From Cylindrodendrum hubeiense (lineage: Eukaryota > Ascomycota > Sordariomycetes > Hypocreales > Nectriaceae): DNA of 50,506 bases. The stretch's first letter is position 1; every line of letters begins with the position of its first letter. The notes under the pieces were generated by a model, which ran no database searches, was not told the DNA's origin, and saw only the letters and a program-made list of their open reading frames with translations. Positions 20,468 through 32,900 of this stretch are shown here, piece by piece. The DNA is taken from the NCBI GenBank assembly GCA_014621425.1, contig JAANBB010000297.1, positions 1-50,506 of the forward strand, given 5' to 3'. The translations under genes were made by a program, and so were the position numbers.

Positions 20468-23400
20468 ATGCAGCTGCCATGGACTGGGCGCGACGGCCCT
20501 GGAAATCAATCCCTCCTGCCCACCAGCATCCCAGCCATCACCGGTCTCGCCACCGATAAGTCCGAGTCGAGCGATGCGGATCGCCCCCGTCGACCAGCTC
20601 GCCATGTCCGAACGACATCCGCCCATGCTCGGGTGAGCCTCCTGCAAACGTCACCTTGCTATCCAATTCATTATTTGCTGATCCCCTATGCAGAGCGTGG
20701 CAGATGACTACTCCTATATGACCCCCAGCGAGGCGGCCGCGAATCTACGAACCTCCTTAACACACGGCCTTACCCCCACCGATGCCCTCGCGAGACTCAG
20801 CGAACATGGACCGAACGAGATCCCCCACGAAGAACCAGAGCCGTTGTGGTTGCGCTTCGTCAAGCAGTTTCAGGAACCCCTTATTCTACTTCTCCTCGTG
20901 TCAGCAGTCGCTTCGTTGTTGCTGGGGAACATGGATGATTCCATCAGCATCACGGTCGCTGTCACGATCGTAGTCACAGTTGGCTTCGTCCAAGAATATC
21001 GATCCGAAAAGTCCATCGAGGCGCTCAACAATCTCGTGCCGAACCACGCCCATTTGGTGCGTGGACAGTCCAACAAATCCGACACCACCTTAGGCACATG
21101 GCCTCCGCGCTCCGACAGCGCAGGCGACTCGGCCCCTTCTCCCGGTTCGGTCACTCCTATTAGCGATGTTTTGGACGCGACCTCGTCTAAAGTTATGGCT
21201 TCCCAGCTTGTTCCAGGCGATTTGGTCCTCTTCACAACCGGAGACCGTATCCCGGCAGATATTCGAGTCACCAAGGCGGCTGACCTAACTATTGACGCAT
21301 CAAACCTGACAGGCGAAACCGAGCCTGTGAGGGTAACACCCGATGCGCGCCGACGTGGGTACGGCTCGTACGGTCTCGAAAAGCTTCAGCACCCCCGGCC
21401 CAACTCTTTGTCGCCATCTGATGGTGATGACTCTGCCGGAGGAGAAGGCACAAATAACGTTGCGTACATGGGAACATTGATCAAGTCGGGACACGGTCAA
21501 GGTATAGTTTTCGCCACTGGAGGACAGACACACTTCGGTACCATTGCTACTAGCGTGTCTGGAACTGAGAGTCCGCGCTCACCCCTTCAACTGTCAATGG
21601 ATGACCTTGGCTCGCAACTCAGCAAGGCCTCGTTTGTAGTGATTGGCCTCATCTCATTTGTTGGTTGGCTGCAGGGAAAGAAGCTTCTGGAGATTTTCCA
21701 AATCTCAATCTCTCTCGCTGTTGCAGCTATTCCCGAAGGTTTACCAATCATCGTCACCGTTACCTTGGCTCTCGGAGTGCACCGCATGGCTAGGCACAAT
21801 GCGATCGTACGCAGAATGCCCAAGGTTGAGACCCTGGGCTCTGTGAACGTCGTGTGCACTGATAAAACCGGTAAATAAGTCGGCTCGCCCCTAGGAAGAG
21901 CGTTGCTGATACAAATAACCAGGTACTCTAACCACAAACCATATGACGACTACCAAGATGTGGTACTTTGGCACCTCAGAGGCCGTCGAAGTTGAAGCCG
22001 ATAATGAATCTTCCGACACAAGCCCAGACGTCAACCCAGCTAGTCAGCGAGTACTTCGAATCGGCAACGTCGCCAACAATGCGAGACTGGCACAAAAGTA
22101 CACGGAGCACGGCGCGGCAGCCTCGGCTGTCCTGTCTTCGACCCTGAATCGTGACGAAGCATCCACCTACACTCGCTGGGTTGGTCAGCCGACTGATGTA
22201 GCCATGTTAGATCTGCTTGACCGGTTCAAGGAGCACGATGTCCGGGACTCCCTCGGCCCTCGGATCAGCGAAACTCCATTCAGCTCAGAACGGAAGTGGA
22301 TGGGCGTCACCATCGGATCTGATTCTAAAGGCGAGAAAGAATATGCGTACATGAAGGGCTCCATCGAAAAGGTCCTCGCTGCATGCGACACCTATCTTCA
22401 ACGAGATGGGAGGGAAATCATTCTGGACTCCAATCGCCGCCAGGAAGCTCTCCAAGCTGCGGAGGCCATGGCTGTCCAAGGCCTTCGTGTTTTGGCATTT
22501 GCAAGCGGCTCAGTGTCGAAATCTGCCAAATCCCGGTCCTCTACACGTGGTAGCCCGATTTCCCATGCCCCTGAGGATATTTATAAAGGTCTTACCTTTG
22601 CTGGTCTCGTTGGAATGCGTGATCCTCCCCGACCCGGGGTTGGTCATTCAATCAGGCGGCTGATGCGAGGAGGCGTCAAGGTGATTATGATTACTGGAGA
22701 TGCTGAAACAACAGCCCTTGCCATTGGTAAACAATTGGGCATGAATATTGCAGTTCCCAGCGGCCATGCGAGTGGCCAGGGAACCGTCAAGGCTGTTCTC
22801 CGGGGTGATGAGGTTGACAAGATGTCCGAGCAGGACCTTGCGCAGGCCATGCAACACACAACCATCTTTGCGCGAACGAACCCTGACCACAAGTTGAAGA
22901 TTATCCAAGCACTCCAGTCGAGAGGCGATATTGTTGCCATGACTGGTGACGGTGTGAATGATGCGCCTGCCCTGAAAAGGGCTGATATCGGCATCTCCAT
23001 GGGACGTCATGGGACAGACGTTGCTAAGGAAGCAGCGGACATGATCCTGACGGACGATGACTTCTCTACTATTTTGCATGCGATCGAGGAGGGCAAGGGT
23101 ATTTTCAACAACATTCAGAACTTCCTGACGTTCCAGCTCAGCACAAGTGCCGCGAGTTTGGCGCTCGTGCTCATTTGCTACTGCTTCGGATTCAAGTCAC
23201 CCTTGAACGCGATGCAGATCCTCTGGATTAGTAAGTCCCAAGCCTTTACACCTGGCGGTTGAACCCAGCTAACCATGGCAGACATCATTATGGACGGTCC
23301 TCCTGCGCAGTCTCTAGGCGTCGAAAGTGTCGACCCCGATGTCATGAACAAGCCACCGCGAAGACGTGGTGACCCCGTCCTTACTCGGCCACTTATTACT

Positions 23401-23820
23401 CGGGTGCTCACTTCTGCCGCGATTATTACGCTGGGCACGATGCTCGTCTACAGCCGCGAGATGCTTGCAGATGGTCAAGTAACACGACGCGATACGACCA
23501 TGACTTTCACGTGCTTTGTCCTCTTCGACATGTTCAACGCGCTTAGCTGCCGGTCCGAATCGAAATCAGTGCTACGAGGCGAAATTGGCCTCTTTTCTAA
23601 TAACTTGTTCAACTGGGCCGTGTCCCTCAGCTTGGCTGGCCAGTTGCTCGTTATCTACTTCCCGTGGCTCCAAGAGACTTTCCAGACGGAGGCAATCGGG
23701 TTCTTCGATCTCGTGCGTCTGGTTATTCTATGCAGCACGGTGTTTTGGGCAGATGAGTTCCGGAAATATCTCAAGTACAAGCAACGGCGTTTTGGCAGCG
23801 GATACAGCCAGGCGGTATAG
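20468..23820 (+). CDS. pmr1: Golgi P-type Ca2+/Mn2+-ATPase (PMR1/SPCA)
   Basis: Four exons (20468-20632, 20694-21870, 21923-23230, 23282-23820), 1062 residues, the usual length for filamentous fungi. P-type landmarks are in order: cation-ATPase N-terminal domain ([16 protein letters not shown]), actuator TGE ([10 protein letters not shown]), M4 PEGLP, phosphorylation motif CSDKTGT-type DKTGT with Asp445 split from GT by intron 2, [26 protein letters not shown], hinge [13 protein letters not shown], and C-terminal membrane helices. The SPCA type is shown by size, by the lack of a calmodulin-binding tail, and by close match of the N-terminal domain. It loads the Golgi with Ca2+ and Mn2+, needed for glycosyltransferases and secretion. 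The 55-residue exon 1 is polar and variable. Two short uORFs precede the start. The next gene downstream, COG4, also serves the Golgi. Confidence 0.96.
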
Positions 23821-24247
23821 GGGAAGATCTAGGATAGGTGTATTGGTGAACATTGTACTACTATACATATCGTATATAAACGTGTGGCTTGGGTGCATAG
23901 CGGCTATTATAGGAATATTTAAAAGCAAACAAAATAATGTCATGATTGGGTTTTTAACTCTGCAATGCTCGATTCTTTGCTTGGGTGTACTTCAATCTAT
24001 AATGTCGGGTGTGATTATGGTGCAGGGTAAGCCTGTGGGCAGGGAGCTAGATGCAGCTCTAATGTGGGGAGGTATGGCTGCGTGTCACTAATGAACACGG
24101 TGCTACGAGGACCAAAGCACCTGGGATCTTACGGGCGCTGAGAGCGGGAGCCAGCTTCTACATCGACGACGACACCTCCTCGAAAGCCGGCCACCCGCCC
24201 CGACGAAGAGCTCAATTAGCGATGCGCCCGCTATCCGGCCGACTCTA
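23821..24247. other. Spacer between PMR1 and COG4
   Basis: AT-rich first half with ATATAT-like stretches suggests the PMR1 3' UTR. The last 100 bases are GC-rich leader of COG4. No gene seen. Confidence 0.5.
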
Positions 24248-26701
24248 ATGACTATGTCAGCCCTCCCGAACGGCTACTCGCACTCTCCCGACAGCGACCA
24301 CATCGTCGTCCATACCCCCACCTCGACCCTCCAGAATGCCACCAGCGAGGCCGAGATCCGCAATGCGCTGGCAGCTCTCCACGCGCGCGAGAGCGCAATA
24401 ACCACCCGTCTCGATGCCCTCGTAGCCTCCCAGGCCGACCTTTCCCGCGACCTCGGCCGGCTCGATCTGCTGCGAGCCGGGCTCGGGGCGCAGGTCATCG
24501 CCGCGCGCTCTGTTGGCAATGACATGCTGGCCGGCGCCGCGGACACGGCTGGCCGGCTTAGTGACAAGGTCAAGGAGCTGGACCTAGAGAAGAGCCGCGT
24601 CGAGAACACGCTCGGCGTAGTGGAGCAGGTGGCAGAGCTCAAGGCCTGTGTCCACGGCGTCGTGGGCTCCATGGGCGCCCCCCAGGACTGGGAAGCGGCG
24701 GCTGGATACATGGCCAGAGCGAGCAAGGTGCCGGTTGAGATCATTAAGGGACCCTTTGCGTCGAGTATAGTACCCAGCGTTGAGGTGCCTGACCCCCCGT
24801 GGGTGACTCTCGAGGATGCAAAGGAGAGCCTGTGCGGCCTCTTCCTAAGAGAATTCGAGAAGGCGATGGGTGAGGGTGACGAGGTAAAGGTCACCCGGTT
24901 CTTCAAGCTATTTCCTTTGATTGGGCGAGCCGACGTCGGCCTTGATGTATATGGGCGATATGTCTGCCAGGGAGTAGCAGGAAAAGCCCGAGGCATGCTC
25001 AAGGATACCATGGGCGGTCAGATGCGCAAGGAGGACTCCTTCTATTCCAAGGCCCTATCGCTTCTCTTTAACCATATCATGAGAATCGTGGACTCGCACG
25101 GAGGGCTGGTGGAGCGACACTACGGCGCTGGTAAGATGGTCCGCGTCATCGAGCGTCTGCAGATGGAGGCAGACGTCCAAGGCGGCATCATCATCGATAC
25201 CTGGAGCGACGAGCGAGGGGTAGACCGAAAGCTGACGGACGTCAAGAGCTACCCCTTCTCGTTTCTGGTGCAGAGCTTCCTACCTCCGCCACCACGAGGC
25301 GGCACCCCAAGAGTGAACTCACCGGCCGTTGGAGTTGGCAATAACCCTCGCCAGAGCGAGGATGAAGGCGTCGACATGAAGGAGGTCGATGGACTCCTTT
25401 TCCAGATCGCCGAGATGCTGGGCTGGTGGTCAAAATACAGTCACTTTATCGCTTGGAAGTGTCAAGTATGTCCATGGTCTCTGATTTCTCTTCTCAAGAC
25501 TCTCACTTACGTGTCCTAGGACCCAACCACGGCGAACGATGCCCCCCTTGTTATTCCAGATGTCCTGCTCAAATCGAACCTATATCGCAAAGTGTCCAGC
25601 AAGCTGATGACGCCCTACAACTCCATGACTACCTTCTTCTTCCGCCGATCCGTGGAAAAGGCGTTTCAGATGGACGAATATCCTAGCGGACTGTCCCTTA
25701 GCCTGAGCAGACCCGTCGACGGCAATGCACCATTCATTATTGTGGCAGTAGACGTCGTCATGTACATCGTGAACACTGTCATTGACAAATCTGTCTCGAC
25801 ATCACACAGAGATGTCATTGCTTCTGTGGTCCCCACGATTGGTCGCGTTCTGGGGTCTGACTTTATTGGCATGATCCAGCGCAAGATGCGGGACGAGGCT
25901 TACCCAAAACCGATCATTCAGGGAGGTTTCCCACCCGAGGACAAGATTATCCAATTTATTGTCCTCATCAACAGTCTTGATATGGCCAACGAATACCTCA
26001 CCCGAGTCATTACGAGCCGCCTAGGCGACCCTAACAGTGATGTTCAAGAGGGACCACTCAGGAATTCCTTCCCTCTGGAACGGGATCTTGCCTTTGTCGC
26101 AAATGCTTTACATACCCTCCAAACCACATTCATTACGAAGAGCAGCGAACTATTGAATGAAGGCATTCAAGTGCTTTTCAACCAAGTCGTCAAGCTCCGC
26201 CTGCGACCTGTATTGAGCGATACCTTCCGGGATGCAGACTATACCCTGACCGAAGACGACCTAGCCGATATCGCCCAACAGAACGATGAAGATGAAGATG
26301 ATATCCTGGAACAGGTTTCTCGACGATTCGAGTTCGGATGGGACCAACTTATGAAGCCCATCGCCCGATTGATGACGCCCGGCACGTACAGCACGCTGTT
26401 GGATATCACGGCTAGGTACCTCTCCAAGCTTTGGGAGAAGAGGATTCTCAGCTACAGCGGACGCACCAACGCCTTTGGGGCAATCCGCATTGAGCGAGAC
26501 TTCAGCAGCCTGGTGGATACGGTTTCGCGAGGGGACTACGCCGTGAAAGAGGTGTTTGCTAAGGTGCTACAACTTCTGATGGTTGCGAACATGGAGGATG
26601 AGGAGTGGGATGAGATCATGGCTCTGGACGGCGACGATGGGATTGATTGGGTTCTGACTGAGGATGAAAGGAGGCGAGCGAGAAACCTCGTACGCACTTG
26701 A
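24248..26701 (+). CDS. cog4: Conserved oligomeric Golgi complex subunit 4 (COG4)
   Basis: Two exons (24248-25465, 25520-26701), 799 residues; the phase-0 intron begins GTATGT. The N-terminal part is helical with long heptads (IRNALAALHARESAITTRLD), as in CATCHR tethers. COG4 signatures follow: VTRFFKLFPLIGRADVGLD with YGRYVC, then in exon 2 MTPYNSMTTFFFRRSVEKAF and KLMTPYN. The C-terminal part includes DDILEQVSRRFEFGWDQLMK and RIERDFSSLVD, a region which in the family binds SNAREs and the SM protein Sly1. COG4 belongs to lobe A of the COG complex and tethers retrograde intra-Golgi vesicles. A second ATG six bases downstream could be the real start; both give essentially the same protein. It lies 427 bases after PMR1 in the same direction. 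Confidence 0.93.
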
Positions 26702-27102
26702 TTGACAGGGAATATGACGATCGATTGCTTGGTCTGTAGAGAGGTTGAAGCGTATAATAGATAAAAGCAGGTTTGGGAGGCCCAAAAGATGCTTCTCTAA
26801 TGAAGATCATATCAAGATATTGATGATTACAGGCATCTGGTGTCAGAACTCAACCAGGCTGCTGTCAAAGTGTGAGATTGTCAACGTAAAACTACATAGC
26901 ATTACACAGAAGGTAATAATAAATCGGGTTCAGGGGTCCCCTGGATGACCATGTCTTAGTGGAACGTGCCCTGAGCCGCAGTGACGTTGCCGCTGGGCGG
27001 CGCTAAAACCGATCTTGCGCCGGTGCCTTGGGCCACAGGCGTTAGGTTACCTTATTCCAACAACGGGGCCGCCGGGCTTTTAGTTCGCCATGATGAGTGA
27101 GC
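26702..27102. other. Spacer between COG4 and SUA5
   Basis: AT-rich after the COG4 stop (probable 3' UTR), then GC-richer toward SUA5. No gene seen. Confidence 0.5.
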
Positions 27103-28668
27103 ATGAAGCCTGAGGGGATGAAATTTTCTGTGACTCAAAGAACCCTCACCCGCTTGACCAACCGTGAGAGCTGCTGCAAACGTCTCCATATTGCCGTCTC
27201 CTCCAAGGCCAGAGTCCAGGAATCTTCGCCTCGGCATTTTATTTGCAGCAAACCTCTAGCGGCGTCGCTATTTGCGCTGGCTCGTCGACCGACCCTGTCA
27301 CCACTTACATCGGCCCTGGTCCGAAGTTTGAACACATCTTACACCCTGCCCGTCATGGAGACGCGGGTCGTGAAGGTCCCTAACAAGGGACCTCTCGGTC
27401 ACTTCCAGCCTGGAAAGGGTCTGGCGAAGTTGGATCACTGGGAAATTCAGACCGAGCAGAAGGATGCCCTCAAAATACTCGAGGATGCCGCGCATGACCT
27501 CAAAACTAAGGACACCCCCGTCGCCTTTCCGACTGAGACCGTCTATGGCCTCGGCGCCGACGCTACACGTACTGGCTCTGTCAAGGGTATCTATTCCGCC
27601 AAGGGACGGCCCTCAGATAACCCTCTCATCATACATGTATGTGACTTGCACATGTTACGGCAGTATATGGGAGTCAGCGACCAAGCAAACGGAGACCACG
27701 ATCCTATACCGAGCAGATACAAGACACTGATAGAACGCTTCTGGCCGGGTCCTCTGACTATCTTGATACAAAACCCGGAACCGTCGAAGCTCGCCCCAGA
27801 GGTGACGGCTGGCCTGAAGACCTTTGGAGTCCGAATGCCCTCATCGCCCCTGGCACTCACCCTCATCAAGCTGGCTGGCGTCCCGGTGGCGGCCCCGTCA
27901 GCAAATGCTTCCACCAAGCCGTCCCCGACGACGGCACAGCACGTACTGGATGACCTGAATGGGAGGATCGAGTTGATCCTGGATGGGGGGCAGTGCGATG
28001 TTGGAGTCGAGAGCACGGTAGTTGATGGGCTTTGCGACCCGCCGGTCATTCTCCGCCCCGGTGGCATCGGCTTGGATGAGTTGAGAACCTGCCCTGGCTG
28101 GGAGAACGCGGTCAAGGCGTACAAGGACCAGAGCGAGGAGGGCAAGGCTGCGCCCCGAGCACCCGGGATGAAGTACAAGCACTATAGTCCCAAGGCGAGG
28201 GTGGTGCTCTACGAATCAAGTTACGAAAAGGGGGTTTCTGGCGTGGCTTCGTCCGAAATCGAGTCGGCGAATGGCACCGTCAACGGGGCAGTTACGAATG
28301 GAGACAGAGGGACGAGGAGAATCGGTGTGATCCGCACTCAACGATGGAAGTCAGGGGCTGGGCTTCGGTGCGGCAACCTCAAGCCATCTCCCAACGACAC
28401 ACAAGGGGGCGCGGAGCAAAATGGGATGCCATACGAAATCTATGAGGGCGAACTCATGAACGAAAGCGGACAGTTAATCGGCCAAGTCTTGGATATTGAT
28501 CTCGGTAAAGACACCGAGGGGATTGCTCGGGGTCTCTTCTCGGCCCTGAGGGAGTTTGATCGGCGCGGGGCAGACACCATCTTCGTGGACGGCATAGAGG
28601 ATAGAATCGACATCGCCGCGGCGGTCATGAACCGTCTCCGCAAGGCGGCCTCAGAGATTAGAGCATGA
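27103..28668 (+). CDS. sua5: Threonylcarbamoyl-AMP synthase SUA5 with N-terminal extension
   Basis: Single exon. The enzyme makes threonylcarbamoyl-AMP from Thr, bicarbonate and ATP for the t6A37 modification of ANN-decoding tRNAs. YrdC-domain motifs are clear: FPTETVYGLGADA, KGRPSDNPLIIHV, the WPGPLT segment, VPVAAPSANASTKPSPT and the FGVRMPSS loop. After a linker (PGMKYKHYSPKA), the C-terminal Sua5 domain follows (RRIGVIRTQRW to FVDGIEDRIDIAAAVMNRLR). In-frame ATGs lie at 27103, 27118 and 27355. The first two add about 80 residues that are Arg/Ser/Thr-rich, nearly free of acid residues and contain RLTNRESCCKRLHIAV: a plausible mitochondrial presequence. The ATG at 27355 (METRVVKV) gives the cytosolic form length. 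SUA5 is known to serve both compartments in other eukaryotes; dual starts here are inference. It converges on RET3, whose stop lies 150 bases away. Confidence 0.93.
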   Translation: MKPEGMKFSVTQRTLTRLTNRESCCKRLHIAVSSKARVQESSPRHFICSKPLAASLFALARRPTLSPLTSALVRSLNTSYTLPVMETRVVKVPNKGPLGHFQPGKGLAKLDHWEIQTEQKDALKILEDAAHDLKTKDTPVAFPTETVYGLGADATRTGSVKGIYSAKGRPSDNPLIIHVCDLHMLRQYMGVSDQANGDHDPIPSRYKTLIERFWPGPLTILIQNPEPSKLAPEVTAGLKTFGVRMPSSPLALTLIKLAGVPVAAPSANASTKPSPTTAQHVLDDLNGRIELILDGGQCDVGVESTVVDGLCDPPVILRPGGIGLDELRTCPGWENAVKAYKDQSEEGKAAPRAPGMKYKHYSPKARVVLYESSYEKGVSGVASSEIESANGTVNGAVTNGDRGTRRIGVIRTQRWKSGAGLRCGNLKPSPNDTQGGAEQNGMPYEIYEGELMNESGQLIGQVLDIDLGKDTEGIARGLFSALREFDRRGADTIFVDGIEDRIDIAAAVMNRLRKAASEIRA

Positions 28669-28818
28669 ATGATCAATTAGACACCCTCCCTGCACCCTGT
28701 TGTATAAGCCCGCCCCATCCCTTGCCAAACCCGACAGCGTGACTTTTTTGCATGCGGCGCTAGAATAACGTAAAAACTCCAAATGCCAGACAAGCACTCA
28801 TTTCTAAGCTCACAGTCC

Positions 28819-29549
28819 TCACAGTCCCTGTCGGAGCCAGTCCGCCAGTTTCGACTTTCCGAGTTGTGCCAGGTTGTTGACTCCCTGCTCGCTGAGGTCG
28901 ATGCGACCGACGGGGGCGTCCTGGGTGGGGGCTCGGCTGACGCGCTGAACGATGATGGTGGGGTCAGTCTCGAGGATGATTCCGTCGTCGACGATCTCGT
29001 CGATGGCGAGCGACACGAGGTCGTAGTTTTCGACGATGGTCCGCTTGTCGACGGATTGCCTATTGTCGCAAGGGGTTAGCACTGCGACAGAACCTAGCTG
29101 TAGCTTATAACAAGGGGGAAACTGACTTGAAGAGAAGGTGGAGAGAGTCTCGCAGCGCAAGGATGGTGTTGTAGAGCAGGATCTCGTTCTCGTCGACGCT
29201 GCCGACGACGTACATCATGACGTCCGACTCCATCTTGTACAGCACGATTCTGTTGTCGTAAAGGATGATGTCGCCGGTCTGCTTGGCGGTCTTCTCAAGA
29301 AGGCCCTTCTCGAAGGCCTTCTGCGACTTCACATCGGAGTAGGGGTTGGCGGATGCGCCCGTGGAAGCTGGGAGGCGGTCGTCAGCAGGGTTGCGCCGAA
29401 GGGGCCAGATGGGCTCTCCAGGAGCTGTGGTCCCTACCATTGGGCGCCTTGTGAGGCGACGAGAAGTACTTTGCGAATATCCGGGAGCCATCCTCGGTGC
29501 CGAGAATAAGGATGGCCTGGATGGAGAACAGGGTCATTCCAGGAGACAT
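28819..29549 (-). CDS. ret3: Coatomer subunit zeta (COPI, RET3)
   Basis: Three exons (29549-29438, 29367-29127, 29059-28819), 197 residues, normal for zeta-COP. It starts MSPGMTLFSIQAILILGTED, the first strand of the longin-like fold shared with clathrin adaptor sigma chains, followed by GSRIFAKYFSSP. Exon 2 gives EKGLLEKTAKQTGDIILYDN and YKMESDVMMYVVGS, and exon 3 gives LVSLAIDEIVDDGIILETDP. The second intron has a GTCAGT donor but joins to the conserved KQSVDKRTI. Zeta pairs with gamma-COP in the COPI coat for Golgi-to-ER retrieval. It is head-to-head with MCM4 with 384 bases between the start codons. Confidence 0.95.
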
Positions 29550-29788
29550 GGCGGCGGTTGTTTGTGCGAAAGCCCACGTTGACACTTGAAGGTACCTAGA
29601 CGGTATGAGACCCCTCCAGACCGACCTCCAGATGCTAGATGCCACACCTCGGATTGAGTGTTCCCGGCACAACATTTGGCCGTTCCGCGGGAGGTAACTA
29701 GGTACCTTCCTACCCGGTTGCCTGGCTGGATCCTCGCGTATGCACGGACCATTCTCTTTAATTGGGGTTCGCGTGCCTGAACCACTTT

Positions 29789-29794
29789 ACGCGT
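29789..29794. promoter_or_regulatory. MluI cell-cycle box (ACGCGT) upstream of MCM4
   Basis: A perfect ACGCGT lies 140 bases before the MCM4 ATG, in the short RET3/MCM4 divergent promoter. In ascomycete yeasts MBF binds this motif to drive G1/S genes, MCM genes included. That it works here is inferred from motif, position and gene identity. Confidence 0.55.
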
Positions 29795-29807
29795 CAGGCG
29801 AAAGGAG

Positions 29808-29815
29808 ACGCGAAA
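29808..29815 (+). promoter_or_regulatory. ACGCGAAA element (E2F/SCB-like) upstream of MCM4
   Basis: ACGCGAAA, the reverse of TTTCGCGT, lies 13 bases after the ACGCGT box and 118 bases before the MCM4 start. Paired MCB and SCB/E2F-like sites are characteristic of S-phase promoters. Confidence 0.5.
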
Positions 29816-29933
29816 CCCTCCCTGTTCGTTGGTGCGTCCCCTCCCCCTCGATTTCTCCATCTTGCCAACAAACCCACAGCAACCAAGAAATCTTCTTTCG
29901 AACGCCCGCCCACGACAACGATACGACACCACA

Positions 29934-32900
29934 ATGTCGTCCCCGTCGCAACGCCGGCAGCGAGACTCGACGACCCCCCGTCGGTCTGCTCGTCAATCCG
30001 AAGCAGGCACCCCGCGCGAAAATACCAACACTAGACCCTCGCAATTGGCATCGAGCCCGCTTTTCTTCCAGTCCTCCCCTGCCCCCCAAGACGACGACCA
30101 GCAGGATGCTGCGCCCGGCGATGTGTCGTCGCCCTTGAGGCACATGACCAACAGCCAGAGCACTCCTGGCCGAAGCGATTTCCCCAGCTCGCCGCTGCGC
30201 CATATGACTGAGACGCAAAGCGATGACGATCCTCAGAGAACCCCCCGGGCTACCCCCGGCGGACTTGGTGGAGGTAAGACGGGACAGCTAGCCCATGGAA
30301 TTCACGGCACTAACTGGCGCAGAATCATCACCCATCCGCTACGAACCCAGCTCCAGTCCCGGTAGATCGCTGCGACACCAGTCGGAGCTGCGAAGTGAGA
30401 CCAGTGGCCTTTTCATCGGCTCTCAAGTCGGCAGCTCTGCGCCCCACCGGCGAGGAGATATCAACTCTGACGCAGTACGCACGCCCCGCGTCCCGCGCCG
30501 CATCATCCTCGACGATGCCGGCCGCGTAGTGCGCGAGGGGCCTGTCGATGGTTCAGACGCCGCATCCTTTACCAACCGGGATCCCAACACCTCTGAAGCC
30601 GATGCGCTTGGTGGCCAAGGACAAAGTCTTATCTGGGGTACAACCGTCTCCATCGACGACACCTTTGCCGCCTTCAAGGATTTCCTTCGCAACTTCACAC
30701 AAAAGTATCGTATGTACCGCGACGGCCTCACCGACGCTGAGGTGCAGGCGGACCCCAATTCGGAATTGAAGCCATACTGCGAGGCCCTCGAAAACATGCT
30801 CCTCTTGGGCACGTCAAGACTCTACGTCGATATTTCCGATCTGAACTTGTACCCACCCACACGAAAGCTGTGGCATCAAATTCAAGCCTACCCGCAAGAA
30901 ATTGTGCCTGTAATGGATCAATCGGTTCATGACATGATGGTCGAGTTTGCGCGGGCAGAGACCTTGCGAAACCGAGCCTCTCAGAGCAGCGCTGGCCACC
31001 AAGCATCTCAGCACGGCACCCAGAGCTCAGAACCCGTGTTCCCTAGCTCTGACCACCCCGAAGAGCCTGCTACCCCCCGACCCCAGCAAGATCAACAGCA
31101 GCCTTCACTGGAGGACCAGGTCTCGTCATCCATTTACGTCGTCCGTCCCTTCGGCCTCGACAAGACCATCAACCTAAGAGATTTGAACCCATCTGGTAAG
31201 TTGGCCGCTTTTCTCATTACATGTTCTTAAGCTTACATGGAATAGACATGGACCGTCTCATTTCTATCAAGGGTTTCGTTATCCGAGCTACCCCCGTTAT
31301 TCCCGACATGAAGGACGCCTTCTTCCGCTGCAATGTGTGTTACCACTCAGTCAATGTTGGCCTCGACCGTGGAAAGATTCGCGAACCTACAGAATGCCCC
31401 CGTGAAGTCTGTGCTTCGAAGAATTCAATGCAGATTGTTCACAACCGATGCTCTTTCGAGGATAAGCAGGTTATCAAGCTGCAAGAGACTCCTGATGCGA
31501 TACCTGCTGGTCAGACGCCGCACTCTGTCTCAGTTTGTGTCTACAACGAGCTGGTTGACTTTTGCAAGGCCGGTGATCGTGTCCAGTTGACGGGTATCTT
31601 CCGTGTCAGCCCTGTGCGGGTGAACCCCCGTCAGCGGGCGCTCAAGAGCGTATACAAGACGTACGTCGATGTCTTGCATATTCAGAAGGTTGACAAGAAG
31701 CGCATGGGTGCCGACCCTTCGACGTTGGGTATCGCGGGCGAGGAGCAGGCCGAGGGCGATAACAACATGGAGGAAAGCCGGTCCATTTCCGTCGAGGAGG
31801 AGGAGAAGATCCGGGCGACTGCAGCCCGCCCCGACATCTACAATCTGCTGGCTCGTTCTCTCGCCCCTTCGATCTACGAAATGGACGACGTGAAGAAGGG
31901 CATCCTTCTGCAACTCTTTGGTGGCGCCAATAAGACGTTCCAAAAAGGAGCCAATCCCAAGTACAGAGGCGATATCAACGTCCTCCTCTGCGGCGACCCC
32001 TCCACATCCAAGTCCCAGATGCTGGCCTACATCCACAAGATCGCCCCTCGTGGTGTCTACACCAGCGGCAAGGGTTCATCCGCTGTTGGTCTCACGGCGT
32101 ACGTGACCCGCGACCCCGACACTCGGCAGCTAGTGCTCGAGTCTGGTGCTCTAGTCCTGTCCGATGGTGGTGTCTGCTGTATCGATGAGTTCGACAAGAT
32201 GTCCGACTCCACCCGCTCCGTTCTTCACGAAGTCATGGAACAGCAGACCGTTTCCGTTGCCAAGGCCGGTATCATCACAACCCTCAACGCCCGAACTAGC
32301 ATCCTCGCTTCCGCCAACCCCATTGGTAGTCGATACAATCCCGATCTCCCCGTACCTCAAAACATCGACTTGCCCCCGACCCTCCTCTCCCGTTTTGACT
32401 TGGTTTACCTCATCCTCGATCAAGTTGACGAGAAGCATGACCGACGGCTCGCCAAGCATCTTCTCTCCCTCTACCTCGAGGACAAACCTCAGTCCGCCCC
32501 GACCAACAATGACATCCTCCCCGTTGAGTTCCTCACCTTGTACATCTCCTACGCCAGGTCCAAGATCCAGCCTGTTATCTCTCAGGAGGCCGCCGAGGAG
32601 CTCGTCGAGGCGTACGTTGCCATGCGCGCTCTCGGCCAGGATGTCCGCACCGCCGACAAGCGCATTACAGCTACCACTCGTCAGCTTGAGAGTATGATCC
32701 GTCTCTCCGAGGCCCACGCTAAGATGCGCCTCTCCGAGACGGTTACGCGCGACGACGTCCGTGAGGCCAACCGCCTCATCCAGACCGCCCTCAAGACCGC
32801 CGCCACTGATTCCCAGGGCCGCATCGACATGAGCCTCCTCACTGAAGGAACCAGTGCCCTGGAGCGCAAGCGCCGTGACGAGCTCAAGGTGGCCTTGGTG

